Shown here piece by piece: positions 27,673-36,113 of a stretch of 64,000 nucleotides of DNA; within the stretch, counting starts at the first letter, position 1; each line of letters begins with the position of its first letter. Below the pieces are notes generated by a model. That model searched no databases and was not told the DNA's origin. It worked only from the letters and a program-made list of their open reading frames with translations. The stretch lies in contig NZ_JAPNKA010000001.1 in NCBI RefSeq assembly GCF_026626635.1, positions 6,758,001-6,822,000 on the forward strand. The letters are read 5' to 3'. The translations under genes were made by a program, and so were the position numbers. The stretch comes from Archangium lansingense. GTDB taxonomy: Bacteria > Myxococcota > Myxococcia > Myxococcales > Myxococcaceae.

Positions 27673-29202
27673 TCAAACCGGGTAGACGCCGTGCTTCTTC
27701 GTCGCCCGGGGCTGGAAGCGCCGGGAATACAGCTCATAACGCTGGAGCAATTCGGTCCGGAGCCGGTCGCCCGGGACGATCTCATCCACCACCAGCTCGC
27801 TCGCCAGCTTGTAGATGTCCACGTCCTGACGGTACTCGTCCCGGAGCTGCTGCACGTAAGCGGCCCGCTCGGCCTCCGGCTTCTCCTGGATCTTGTTGAA
27901 GTAAACGGCGTTCACCGCCGCCTCGGGGCCCATCACGGCGATCATCGATTGGGGCAGCGCCAGGGTGGCGTCCGGAGCGAAGCCCGGGCCGCTCATGGCG
28001 TACAGGCCCGCGCCGTACGCCTTGCGCACCACCACGCAGATCTTCGGCACGCTGGCCTCGGACACCGCGGAGATCATCTTCGCTCCCGCCCGGATGATGC
28101 CCGCGCGCTCCACCTTGGTGCCAATCATGAAGCCCGGCACGTCCGCCAGGTACAGCAGCGGGATGTTGAACGCGTCGCACAGCCAGATGAAGCGCGCCGC
28201 CTTGTCCGCCGAGTCCACGAAGAGCACGCCGCCCTTGTACTTGGGCTGGTTGGCGACAATACCCACCGGCCGCCCGTCGATGCGCGCCAGACCCGTAATG
28301 AGCTCCTGGGCGAAGAGCTTCTTCACCTCGAACCAGCTCCCCTCGTCGATCAGCTCGGCGATGAGCGCGTGCATGTCGAAGGGCTTGTTCTGGTCCGCGG
28401 GGATGATCTCGTCCACCCGCTTGCCGCTGGCCTTGGGGGCCTTGGGCTCGACCCGGGGCGCGGGCTGGGTGAAGTTCTCCGGGAAGAAGGAGATGTACTT
28501 CTTGGCCGCCTCGATGGCCTCCTGCTCCGTCTTCACCAGCACGTCGCCGACGCCAGACACCGAGCAGTGCATCTTCGCGCCGCCCATCTCCTCGAGCGTC
28601 ACCTTCTCGCCAATGACCATCTCGGCCATGCGCGGGCTGCCCAGGTACATGGAGGCGTTGCCGTCCACCATGATGACGATGTCACAGAAGGCGGGGATGT
28701 ACGCGCCGCCAGCCGCCGAGGGCCCGAAGAGCAGGCACACCTGCGGCACCTCGCCGGACATGTGCACCTCATTGTAGAAGATGCGGCCCGCGCCCCGCCG
28801 GCCGGGGAACATCTCCACCTGGTCGGTGATACGCGCTCCCGCCGAGTCCACCAGGTACAACAGCGGGCAACGCAGCGCCTTGGCCGTCTCCTGGATGCGG
28901 AGGATCTTCTCCACCGTCCGCGCCCCCCAGCTCCCCGCCTTCACCGTGGAGTCGTTGGCCATGATCGCCACCGGGCGCCCCGCCACCTTTCCCACGCCAA
29001 TGATGACGCCGTCCGATGGCAGGTCCGCGTCCAGGTTGTTGGCGAGCTTGGCGTCCTCGACGAACGAGCCCTCATCCACCAGCAGCCGGATGCGCTCACG
29101 GGCGAACAGCTTGCCCGTCTCCCGGTTCTTCGCGTGGTACTTCTCGGCCCCGCCCTTCTCCACCTGGGCGATCTTCTCGAGCAGTTTCTGATCGAATGAC
29201 AT
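27673..29202 (-). CDS. Acyl-CoA carboxylase carboxyltransferase (propionyl-CoA carboxylase beta-like)
   Basis: A 509-residue biotin-dependent carboxyltransferase with both crotonase-fold halves: oxyanion-hole regions [18 protein letters not shown] and [15 protein letters not shown], and [16 protein letters not shown]. It transfers CO2 from carboxybiotin to propionyl-CoA, acetyl-CoA or methylcrotonyl-CoA; no biotin carboxylase gene is in view. With the acyl-CoA dehydrogenase 35 bases downstream, a methylcrotonyl-CoA (leucine) or propionyl-CoA role is possible. The ATG at 29202 is preferred; one at 29217 is possible. Confidence 0.9.
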   Translation of the reverse strand: MSFDQKLLEKIAQVEKGGAEKYHAKNRETGKLFARERIRLLVDEGSFVEDAKLANNLDADLPSDGVIIGVGKVAGRPVAIMANDSTVKAGSWGARTVEKILRIQETAKALRCPLLYLVDSAGARITDQVEMFPGRRGAGRIFYNEVHMSGEVPQVCLLFGPSAAGGAYIPAFCDIVIMVDGNASMYLGSPRMAEMVIGEKVTLEEMGGAKMHCSVSGVGDVLVKTEQEAIEAAKKYISFFPENFTQPAPRVEPKAPKASGKRVDEIIPADQNKPFDMHALIAELIDEGSWFEVKKLFAQELITGLARIDGRPVGIVANQPKYKGGVLFVDSADKAARFIWLCDAFNIPLLYLADVPGFMIGTKVERAGIIRAGAKMISAVSEASVPKICVVVRKAYGAGLYAMSGPGFAPDATLALPQSMIAVMGPEAAVNAVYFNKIQEKPEAERAAYVQQLRDEYRQDVDIYKLASELVVDEIVPGDRLRTELLQRYELYSRRFQPRATKKHGVYPV

Positions 29203-29445
29203 GGCGCCGGGGGGCATACCAGAAAGGTGCTCGCCTGGCTGCCCTCTCCGTTCACTCCCCACCTTGGGCACGCCGCGTCATGGCCCTACTCTGACCGGCA
29301 GCGGACGCCCTCCCCCTCCCCTGTCACCCAGACGTTGCCCAGGGGGTTCCCCCCCTGCCCTCCCTCCCTAGCTTCTTGTCTGTAGAGGTGGGCTGCCGTG
29401 GGGGAGGCCACCTCTCGATTGGCTGTGGCCAAGGAGGAGGACGGA

Positions 29446-29793
29446 ATGTTGTTCGCGAAGAAGGCCAAGTGGGCGATGAAGAGTGACCTCTATCGGAAGC
29501 TGCTCGCCCGGAAGATCATCAAGGACCTGCCCAAGTTCGCCAAGAACCAGTGGGACGACTTCGACGCCGATGACGTGCTGCGCTACGTGGGCCTCACCAC
29601 CTACAAACCCGCCCGTAGCTCGTTCGCCGGCATCGGTGCGTTCTTCATCGGCTGCGCCGTCGGCGGCATCGCCGCGCTCATGCTCGCGCCCAAGAAGGGC
29701 ACCGAGCTGCGCACCGACGTGAAGGACAAGGCCATGGGCTACCTCGGCAAGCAGGGCATCAACGTGGGCCAGGAGAAGCAGGCCAACGCCTAG
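29446..29793 (+). CDS. YtxH-like small membrane protein
   Basis: A 115-residue protein with a basic N-terminal helix, one membrane helix (FAGIGAFFIGCAVGGIAALML), then the YtxH-type APKKGTELRTDVKDK segment. YtxH proteins are general stress or envelope proteins of unclear role. The ATG follows AAGGAGGAGG. It is monocistronic and divergent from the carboxylase gene. Confidence 0.82.
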   Translation: MLFAKKAKWAMKSDLYRKLLARKIIKDLPKFAKNQWDDFDADDVLRYVGLTTYKPARSSFAGIGAFFIGCAVGGIAALMLAPKKGTELRTDVKDKAMGYLGKQGINVGQEKQANA

Positions 29794-29942
29794 CCGCCGC
29801 CAGGCTGTCCATCAGACAGGTCGGGGTTCCAGGTCGTGCTCCCCTGCCCTGACTGAAGAGGGATTGAGGCTCCGGAGGCGTCGCACACCGCGCGCTTCTG
29901 GGGCCTTTGTTTCATTCAAGCCCCTGAAATCACTGGGCTTTG

Positions 29943-31223
29943 TCAGTACACGCGCAGCAATTGGGTCCGGATGTCGAAGTGCGGCCGGCGGAGGTCCGGG
30001 ATGATCACCTCGCCCCGCGTCTCCTCGAAGTTGCCCGACAGCAGCCCGAATGGGATCAACGCCGAGATGTAGGCCGCGTCATCGGCACCGAGCTCGTCGA
30101 GCTTCGAGAACCGGATGGTGCGCGAGAAGCTCACGTTCCCATTGATGCGCCAGACGCTGCGCACGTTCCCCTTCGACCTCACGGCGAAGTGCTCCGACGC
30201 GGGCCCGAGCACCTCCAGCGACTTGGGGACGCGCTCGACAACATACGCATCGAAGAGGGGATTGCCGGAACTGTCGAGCAGCTTCACTGACAGCACCTGG
30301 CCCGTGCGCGACTGCTCCAGCTCGAGCGTCACGAGCAGCCCGCCAGCGGCCTTGCTGTACGTCTCCAACATGTCCACGTTCGAGGGCCTCGAACGGGCAC
30401 GTGTCCCCGCCGTCCCCGAGCGCGCCACGTCCTCCAGCCGATCCGTACCCGTGGGCTCTCCCATCGCGTCCGGGTTGCCCGTTGCGCCATAGCGTCCGGC
30501 GCTCGAAATGAGGTCACGCAGGCCCTGCATGCGCCCCGGGGTCGCCTTGAAGAAGTGCTTGAACACTCCCTGGTACGCGAAGAGTGGCGCGCCGGTGAGC
30601 CCCTTCTCCAGCGCTCTGTCCATCTCGCCGAAGTAGGTGTCGATGAGGCCATTCTGAACGCGCAGGCTCGCCATGCCGTCGTCGAGGAAGCCCTGGACGC
30701 GACCCTGCACCCGCTTGCCCTCCTCGGCGAGGAGCTGCCCGGGAGTGGGTCCATCCCCCGGCCTCCACGTGCGCCCCGTGGGGGCTCCTGGAGTGGCTCC
30801 CGTGGAGGGGCCTACCGCCAGGCCTTCGGGGCCCGGGAACAGCCGCACCTGATGCGGCACATCCGGAACCTCGGGCTCATCAGCCTTGGCTTCGGCCTCG
30901 GCTGGAGGCGGAGCGGATGGAGTGGCGGCTGGAGGAGGCGCGGCGGCCGTGGCGCTCGGAGGGGGCGGAGCGGGAGGCGGCGCGGTGCGGGGTGGTCGTG
31001 GAGTGCCACGAGGCGGCCGGACGGGCTCCGCTGGTACTGGCGGCGGAGGCGGATCCACGCGCGGTGGGGGTGTGCGCTCGACCACTTCGAACTGGAGCGG
31101 CTCCTGGCCAGTGTCCGATGAGGGCTCGCGCTTCGTCGGCGGCGCCAGGTACAGCAGGAGCCCCAAGCCCAGGTGTAGGGCCAGCGAGAGGATCAGGGCC
31201 TGGAGCAGGCGGGAGCGCCGCAT
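29943..31223 (-). CDS. TonB-like proline-rich membrane-anchored protein
   Basis: A 426-residue protein: one N-terminal membrane helix (LILSLALHLGLGLLLYLA), a long Pro-rich periplasmic spacer with many PPP and RPPR runs, an alpha-rich middle, and a C-terminal region (about residues 330-426) resembling the TonB/TolA C-terminal domain (LLDSSGNPLFDAYVVERV, VRSVWRINGNVSFSR). It could couple inner-membrane energy to an outer-membrane receptor, but no ExbB/ExbD gene is nearby. The ATG at 31223 precedes the basic RRSR and the helix. Confidence 0.75.
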   Translation of the reverse strand: MRRSRLLQALILSLALHLGLGLLLYLAPPTKREPSSDTGQEPLQFEVVERTPPPRVDPPPPPVPAEPVRPPRGTPRPPRTAPPPAPPPPSATAAAPPPAATPSAPPPAEAEAKADEPEVPDVPHQVRLFPGPEGLAVGPSTGATPGAPTGRTWRPGDGPTPGQLLAEEGKRVQGRVQGFLDDGMASLRVQNGLIDTYFGEMDRALEKGLTGAPLFAYQGVFKHFFKATPGRMQGLRDLISSAGRYGATGNPDAMGEPTGTDRLEDVARSGTAGTRARSRPSNVDMLETYSKAAGGLLVTLELEQSRTGQVLSVKLLDSSGNPLFDAYVVERVPKSLEVLGPASEHFAVRSKGNVRSVWRINGNVSFSRTIRFSKLDELGADDAAYISALIPFGLLSGNFEETRGEVIIPDLRRPHFDIRTQLLRVY

Positions 31224-31342
31224 CGAACCCCCACGCTGGCAGAGATGCGCCCTCCACACAAAGGATGGAGGTACGGGGGCGTACAGAACCGAGCGGGAGA
31301 GGCGCTCCTCTTCGCTTGCATGGCCCCTCCCCGCTCAGTCCA

Positions 31343-32476
31343 TCAGGGCCGCGGGCTGCGCGCCTGCTCGAACCAGCGGCGCCAGGCCGCCACGTCGTTG
31401 CCGAAGTCCTTCCCTGCCAGCTGCGCGAGCACCTTGCGCGCGGGCTCGTGATCGATGTCCGAGCGCATGCTCGCCATCTCCACCAGCACCTCGCCCGCCT
31501 TGTCGAGGATCTGCTGCCGGTGGGCGGTGCCCTCGACCTCCATGATGTGCACCAGCGTCCAACCCGCCTTGTTGCGATCGCTCGCCAGCGGATACCAGAG
31601 CGCCTCGAGCACGGGCTCGATCGGGACGATGCCGGGCTTCTTCGACACCTCCTGCGCCGACCCGAGCCGGCGCAGTGCCTCGTTGCGCACGCCCTGGTCC
31701 GGGTCGCGCACCGACGGGAGGACGGCCTTCGCCATCTGCTCGGGCGAGGACAGATAGGTCAGGAGCATGAGCGCGTTCATGCGCTTGCCGCTGTCCTTGT
31801 CCTCGCGCAGCACGCGCACGAGTGCATCCACGTTGCGAGGCACTCCGTCGATGAATCGCTGCTCCAGGGGTGCGAGCTCGGGGTGATCGAAACCTCCGTA
31901 GCACCCCATGGGCGCACGGCAGGTGCCCATGCCCCACTCGGGGACCGCACCTTCGTTGCGCAGCTTCCAGAACGTCTTCAGATAGTCCGACCAGGCTGCG
32001 AGCAATCCCTCCGGATCGGCAACCTCGCCCTTTGGCTCGGGGTTGAAGGCCATGCGCCACTCGTCCCCGTTGTCGACCAGATCCACCGTCACACTCATCC
32101 TGTGCTTCTGGTCCTGGCCCACTGACATCCGGATGAACGCGAAGGCCCCGGTGTCGGTGAGCCGCTTCTTGCTCTCCATCAGGTTCGCGACGAACTCCTT
32201 CTGCTGCTTCTCGTTCTGCACGTCGAGCTCCGTACCCGGAGCCGGCAATGTGATGAGCTCGAGCAGCTTCTCCTTGGGAATCTTGCGCGAGCCGAAGACC
32301 TCCACGCCCTGGAACACATAGATGGAGCTGGGCTGCTGCGGCGCCTCGGCCTTCGCGGGTGGCGGTGCTTCCGGCGTAGGTGCAGGCGCGGATGTCTGCT
32401 GGGTGGGTGGCTCGGCCTGACGGGTGGTGGTGGTGCAGCCGGCGAGCAGGGCGAGACTGATGACGAAACGTTTCAT
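31343..32476 (-). CDS. Lipoprotein with POTRA-like and HEAT-repeat-like regions
   Basis: A 377-residue lipoprotein (LALLAGC, Cys at residue 14). After a Pro/Ala linker, residues about 52-135 have the strand-helix-helix-strand pattern of a POTRA domain (FQGVEVFGSRKIPKEKLLELI ... MSVTVDLVD). Residues about 200-370 contain HEAT-like helical repeats (VPRNVDALVRVLREDKDSGKRM, VLPSVRDPDQGVRNEALRRL). No enzyme motif is seen. It may act as an outer-membrane assembly or scaffold protein (inference). The TonB-like gene lies 120 bases downstream on the same strand. Confidence 0.72.
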   Translation of the reverse strand: MKRFVISLALLAGCTTTTRQAEPPTQQTSAPAPTPEAPPPAKAEAPQQPSSIYVFQGVEVFGSRKIPKEKLLELITLPAPGTELDVQNEKQQKEFVANLMESKKRLTDTGAFAFIRMSVGQDQKHRMSVTVDLVDNGDEWRMAFNPEPKGEVADPEGLLAAWSDYLKTFWKLRNEGAVPEWGMGTCRAPMGCYGGFDHPELAPLEQRFIDGVPRNVDALVRVLREDKDSGKRMNALMLLTYLSSPEQMAKAVLPSVRDPDQGVRNEALRRLGSAQEVSKKPGIVPIEPVLEALWYPLASDRNKAGWTLVHIMEVEGTAHRQQILDKAGEVLVEMASMRSDIDHEPARKVLAQLAGKDFGNDVAAWRRWFEQARSPRP

Positions 32477-32670
32477 GATTCCCCCCGGTGCCTGGATGCA
32501 GGCACAGGCCCGGCCAACTGTAATGGCACGTGGACGGGCCAGCGAAGCGAAGTCTCGGACGCCGCCCTTGCTTCTCTCCCCTTCCTGGAAGTCTTCACGC
32601 GGAGCGGAGCGCGCACCGGAGGCTCGCCGCTGACCGAGGCGTGGGACATGATGCGCGCCCCTCGCAGTCC

Positions 32671-33312
32671 ATGAGGCTCCCCATGCATCCTGCTCTCAAG
32701 TCTCGCGTGTGGCCGCTCGTCGCGGCGCTGCTCTCCACCGGTGTGACGGCCCCGGCGTATGCCTCCGAGCCGAAGAAGCCCACCCCCGCTCCAGCCTCCT
32801 CCCCTGCTCCTGCCCCTGCCGCGCAGGCCTCGCCCGCCCCCACCGTCCCGGAGGCGAAGCCGGAGGACGTGGCCACTCCCGAGTCCATCGTGGCCGCGCT
32901 CTATGACGTCATCTCCGGACCCAAGGGCCAGGCGCGCAACTGGGATCGCTTCCGCTCGCTCTTCGTGCCCGGCGCCCGGATGATCCCTTCCGGCAAGCGC
33001 AAGGACGGCACCATTGGCTTCCGGCAGATCACCACCGAGGAGTACATCTCCAACTCCGGGAAGATGCTCGTCGAAGAGGGCTTCCGCGAGCGGGAGATCC
33101 ACCGGGTGGAGGAGCGCTTCGGCTCCCTCATACACGTCTTCAGCACCTACGAGGCCATGCGCGAGGGGGAGCCCAAGCCCTTCATGCGCGGCGTCAACAG
33201 CATCCAGCTCATCAACGATGGCAAGCGGTGGTGGGTGCTGACGGTGGCCTGGACCGCGGAGACTCCCGAGCAGCCGCTGCCCGCGAAGTACCTCCCTGCC
33301 TCCAAGGGCTGA
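32671..33312 (+). CDS. Secreted NTF2-like protein
   Basis: A 213-residue protein with a signal peptide (cleavage near AYA-SEP, about residue 31), a Pro/Ala linker and an NTF2-like fold (VAALYDVISGPKGQ, FRSLFVPGARMIP, VNSIQLINDGKRWWVLTVAWT). The family covers small enzymes and binding proteins, and no catalytic residues can be assigned. Start at ATG 32671; ATG 32683 is an alternative. It is divergent from the HEAT-like lipoprotein gene across about 190 bases with no other feature. Confidence 0.8.
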   Translation: MRLPMHPALKSRVWPLVAALLSTGVTAPAYASEPKKPTPAPASSPAPAPAAQASPAPTVPEAKPEDVATPESIVAALYDVISGPKGQARNWDRFRSLFVPGARMIPSGKRKDGTIGFRQITTEEYISNSGKMLVEEGFREREIHRVEERFGSLIHVFSTYEAMREGEPKPFMRGVNSIQLINDGKRWWVLTVAWTAETPEQPLPAKYLPASKG

Positions 33313-33314
33313 GG

Positions 33315-34121
33315 TCAGCGCGCCGCCGCGAGAAGCAACAGGAAGAGCCCGTTGATACCCAGTCCCACCGAGGCGTGGAGGGGACTGGCCCGCGAGGAGC
33401 CGACGGCGAACTCCAGATGACCGATCGGCCCCAGGCACAGCTTCAAGCCGAGCTCTCCGCCGTAGTTGAGTCCCATGCCGGGGGGTGCACCCGGCAGACC
33501 GCCGAGCATCACCCGCGCGTAGGGCACGGCCCAGGTGGACTCGAAATGCTGGTATCCGACGAAGCCGTTGAGCTCCGTCGCGCCCGTGCCGAAGGCGGCG
33601 TGAAACCCGAGGTGCAGCCGGCGTGACAGGAAGAGCATCGGCTGCACATTGAAGGCGATTGCGGTCCCGAGGTTCCCCTGGGAGTCCATCCGGAGCTGAG
33701 AGACAAACTCCGTGGCCGGCTTGTCGATGGCGGGCGCCTCGAAGCGCAGGCCCCGGGCAATCTCTAAATCCGGCGGAGTCCCCCGGGCCTGGTAGAGGTC
33801 CGCCAGTGCCTCGTGTCCCTCTGGGAACTCCTCCAGGTACGCCTTGCGGAGCGGATGCTCGGCGGCGTCCAACTCGCCATGCTGGATGAGGAGCTGGCCC
33901 TGTGTGATGCAGCTCGTCACGATTCCACCCTGACAGGCCTGTCCATATGCGGCCTCGGCCTGGAGCTCCTCTCCCCTTCCAGCGAGCTGGTCTCCCCAGT
34001 CCACGCACGCGCTCGAGCTACCCGCTTCGCAGTCCTTCTGCGGATGGTAGGCCACCGAGGTGGTGGCACAGGCCGCGGTGACGAGCGGCAACAGCACGGC
34101 AAGCCAGACAGGGAGACGCAC
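33315..34121 (-). CDS. Lipoprotein with Sel1/TPR-like and beta-rich regions
   Basis: A 268-residue lipoprotein. Its signal peptide has lipobox LVTAAC (Cys about residue 17), followed by Cys-spaced helical repeats resembling Sel1/TPR units (CEAGSSSACVDWGDQL, CQGGIVTSCITQGQLL) and a C-terminal region of alternating beta strands that looks like an outer-membrane or surface beta domain. The GTG at 34121 is chosen because it starts the signal peptide; the frame remains open for over 800 bases upstream over the divergent gene. It converges with the NTF2-like gene with only 2 bases between stops. Confidence 0.72.
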   Translation of the reverse strand: MRLPVWLAVLLPLVTAACATTSVAYHPQKDCEAGSSSACVDWGDQLAGRGEELQAEAAYGQACQGGIVTSCITQGQLLIQHGELDAAEHPLRKAYLEEFPEGHEALADLYQARGTPPDLEIARGLRFEAPAIDKPATEFVSQLRMDSQGNLGTAIAFNVQPMLFLSRRLHLGFHAAFGTGATELNGFVGYQHFESTWAVPYARVMLGGLPGAPPGMGLNYGGELGLKLCLGPIGHLEFAVGSSRASPLHASVGLGINGLFLLLLAAAR

Positions 34122-34286
34122 GAGGTGATGATGCCGCTTCCGGCCGCCGCACGTCCAAATCCGAGGGCGCCCTGACGCCTCTGTCGCGATTCCGCATCGC
34201 GCTGCCCCACGGGAAACCCCACCGCTCGCGCGTGGTTCGTGCCTTGCACAGCCGCTCCGGCGCAACCCATCTCTCCTGGAGCCTTG

Positions 34287-35300
34287 ATGCGTCTCAAACC
34301 CTTGCCCTTCGTTGTCTGTCTCCTCCAAGCAGCCCTGCTCCTCGCGGTGTCGCTGCGGGCGTCTCCCGCCGAGGCGTGCTCGCAGCCACCGGTACCTCGT
34401 ACCTATTACACGCTCGCGGAGAGCATCCCTGGCGATGGGGCCTCGAACGTCCCCCTCGACGGAGTCCTGCTGTTCACGTCGCGAGGCTGGGCGCTCGAAG
34501 GCATTTTCGAGGACGCCCACACGGGCGTTCATGACGTTCTCACCGTCACCGTGACGGACCTCGACACGGGTGAGCTCGTTCCCGGGCAGCTCCGCTCCTG
34601 GTGGGGAACGCCCTCGGGTGAGGTGTGGCAGCCCAATGCCCCGCTGCTCCCGAACCGGAGCTACTCCTTCGTCGCGGCCTTGCAACAGAGCGATCCCCGG
34701 CCCGGGCAAGCCCAGGGTCCCACGGAGCTTCACGGGACCTTCTCGACGGGAGAGCAGCTGTCTCCTCCTCTCGAGTTTCTCGGCGAGCTGGACGTAGAGC
34801 TCGAGTCCTTCGAGCAGGACAAGTACCACTGCGATCCCGGCATGTGTTCCTGTGACAACAAGGTCGGCCGGGAGGTGGCCACCCGCGCCCGGATCCGCGT
34901 TCCCGGCGTCCAGGGCGGAAGCCCGATCGGGAGCTATGACTTCGATATCTGGGTGACGGACAACACGCCCTATCGCTTCGATGTGCCTGCGCAGGAGCAG
35001 CGTCGGGAGCACAAAGTCATGGACTCATGGAGGGCGCAGTCCGCGGGCGAGCCCGTCGAGACCCTCTTCGTGTTCCATGGTGGATATGACTTCAGCTACA
35101 AACCCTGCTTCGCCTGGCGCGCGGTCGACCCCGCGGGGCGTACGCTCGAGGGCGCTCCGATCTGCCCGAAGGAGACAGTCCATCCCCGGGGCTTCGCCTT
35201 CGGATGCTCGGTGACCCCGGGCACCGAGGGCACGGCGTTCCTGGTGTTGCTCGGCGCGCTGCTCACCGTGTGGCGCGTCCGCCGCCGGCCCATGGCGTAG
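34287..35300 (+). CDS. Secreted protein with MYXO-CTERM sorting tail
   Basis: A 337-residue protein with an N-terminal signal peptide and a C-terminal MYXO-CTERM tail: a Cys (FGCSVTPG), a hydrophobic helix and an Arg cluster (RVRRRP). This tail marks cell-surface anchoring in Myxococcota. The body has Ig-like beta features (PLDGVLLFTSRGW, LLPNRSYSFVAALQ) and two Cys clusters, one being CDPGMCSCDNK. Function unknown. The ATG at 34287 has GGAG seven bases upstream. Confidence 0.82.
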   Translation: MRLKPLPFVVCLLQAALLLAVSLRASPAEACSQPPVPRTYYTLAESIPGDGASNVPLDGVLLFTSRGWALEGIFEDAHTGVHDVLTVTVTDLDTGELVPGQLRSWWGTPSGEVWQPNAPLLPNRSYSFVAALQQSDPRPGQAQGPTELHGTFSTGEQLSPPLEFLGELDVELESFEQDKYHCDPGMCSCDNKVGREVATRARIRVPGVQGGSPIGSYDFDIWVTDNTPYRFDVPAQEQRREHKVMDSWRAQSAGEPVETLFVFHGGYDFSYKPCFAWRAVDPAGRTLEGAPICPKETVHPRGFAFGCSVTPGTEGTAFLVLLGALLTVWRVRRRPMA

Positions 35301-35326
35301 AGATCATGGGCCATGCAACGCGCTCC

Positions 35327-35704
35327 CTACTTCAGCACGTAGGTCGCGAGCACCTTCTGGAGCTCGAGGATGCCCGAGCCCTTCTTGAACTGCTTGAGCA
35401 GGGGCTCGGGCGAACCCGACACCCAGATCTTCAGCTCGGAGTCGGTGTCGAAGGTGCCGGCCGTCTCCACGCAGAAGCGGGTGATGGACCGGTACGGCAG
35501 CGACATGTACTCGACCTTCGAGCCGGTGAGCCCCTGCTTGTCCACGAGCAACAGCCGCTTGTCTGTGAAGAGGTAGAGGTCGCGGAAGATCTTGAAGGCC
35601 CGCTCCAGCTTCTCGTTGGGCGCCAGGACCTCGGCCGCCTCCTCATGGAGCTTGCCGATATCCACCTCGGATGCGTTGCCCATGAGGTTGTCCAAGAGGC
35701 CCAT
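35327..35704 (-). CDS. Bacterial PH-domain (bPH_1) protein
   Basis: A 125-residue cytosolic protein matching the YvbH-type bacterial pleckstrin-homology domain: FKIFRDLYLFTDKRLLLVD, then VEYMSLPYRSITRFCVETAGTFD and a DSELKIWV strand, closing with a helix. The family forms oligomeric rings and its role is unclear. It is monocistronic, convergent with the MYXO-CTERM gene. Confidence 0.88.
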   Translation of the reverse strand: MGLLDNLMGNASEVDIGKLHEEAAEVLAPNEKLERAFKIFRDLYLFTDKRLLLVDKQGLTGSKVEYMSLPYRSITRFCVETAGTFDTDSELKIWVSGSPEPLLKQFKKGSGILELQKVLATYVLK

Positions 35705-35789
35705 GTCTCATCTCCGTGAAGGGGTTGAGCGGCGCGCTATAGCACGCGGTGCTCCCCTGAGTCCGGGCCGGCGGCGATAGTCGTCGTGA

Positions 35790-35909
35790 CCAGACACAGG
35801 AAGAGGCGATGAGCACCAGCGTCTGGCGGGTTACACCCAGTTCGTCGGCGTGGAGGAGCGCAAGGCTCCGCGGGTAATGGAGGCGGTCAGCCTCCTGTAC
35901 CGGGACTGA
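35790..35909 (+). pseudogene. Possible 3' remnant of an unidentified gene
   Basis: A 39-codon frame with no ATG at its beginning, ending with TGA just before a terminator. Its composition (VEERKAPRVMEAVSLLYRD) reads like a real protein C-terminus, and codon GC3 is high. It may be the tail of a deleted gene. I cannot identify the family. Confidence 0.3.
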
Positions 35910-35910
35910 T

Positions 35911-35951
35911 AAGCCCGCCCGCCCACGGGCCGAACGCTTCCGCGGGCTTTT
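35911..35951 (+). terminator. Intrinsic terminator after the remnant frame
   Basis: AAGCCCGC (35911-35918) pairs perfectly with GCGGGCTT (35942-35949) around a 23-base GC-rich loop and runs into TTTTG. It lies 1 base after the remnant stop and insulates the DUF2239 promoter. Confidence 0.65.
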
Positions 35952-35960
35952 GTGCCCATA

Positions 35961-36086
35961 ATTTCACCCGGGTAGAACCAAGTAGACTCCATTTTACCCG
36001 GGCATTATGTCTTGACCCTGATTTTCACCCGGGCAATATTCTCCCACATGGAGTTTGTCCTGTGGGGATTGTTTTTACCCGGGTGG
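35961..36086 (+). repeat. Four direct repeats centred on ACCCGGG (candidate operators)
   Basis: Four same-orientation copies of a T-tract followed by (C)ACCCGGG and a pyrimidine or GG. ACCCGGG cores lie at 35966-35972, 35996-36002, 36027-36033 and 36077-36083, so spacings are 30, 31 and 50 bases, near 3, 3 and 5 helical turns. Copy 3 sits between the promoter hexamers, copies 1 and 2 upstream, copy 4 in the leader. This looks like a cooperative binding array for a regulator, possibly the downstream protein. Confidence 0.75.
36012..36040 (+). promoter_or_regulatory. Promoter of the DUF2239 gene
   Basis: TTGACC (36012-36017) and AATATT (36035-36040) are 17 bases apart, in one of the most AT-rich segments of the window. 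Repeat copy 3 fills the spacer, the classic place for repressor occlusion. The leader to the ATG is about 65 bases. Confidence 0.6.
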
Positions 36087-36113
36087 TTTTGGGGCCACGG
36101 AAAGGAGCCGGGC

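Larger units (their letters stand above)
35705..36113. other. Regulatory and remnant region before the DUF2239 gene
   Basis: About 409 bases without an intact gene. It holds a 5'-truncated reading frame (35790-35909), a terminator (35911-35951), then a lower-GC segment (about 35955-36095) carrying four direct repeats, a promoter and a leader. Each part is listed separately. Confidence 0.7.

Noticed and set aside
35961-36086. The ACCCGGG repeats as a CRISPR array or plasmid iterons
   Set aside because: Units are about 15 bases with spacers of 15-35 bases and no cas or replication gene is near; the overlap with a promoter fits operators better.
35705-36113. A prophage or integrative element boundary
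   Set aside because: No integrase, att duplication or tRNA is visible; a single remnant frame is not enough.
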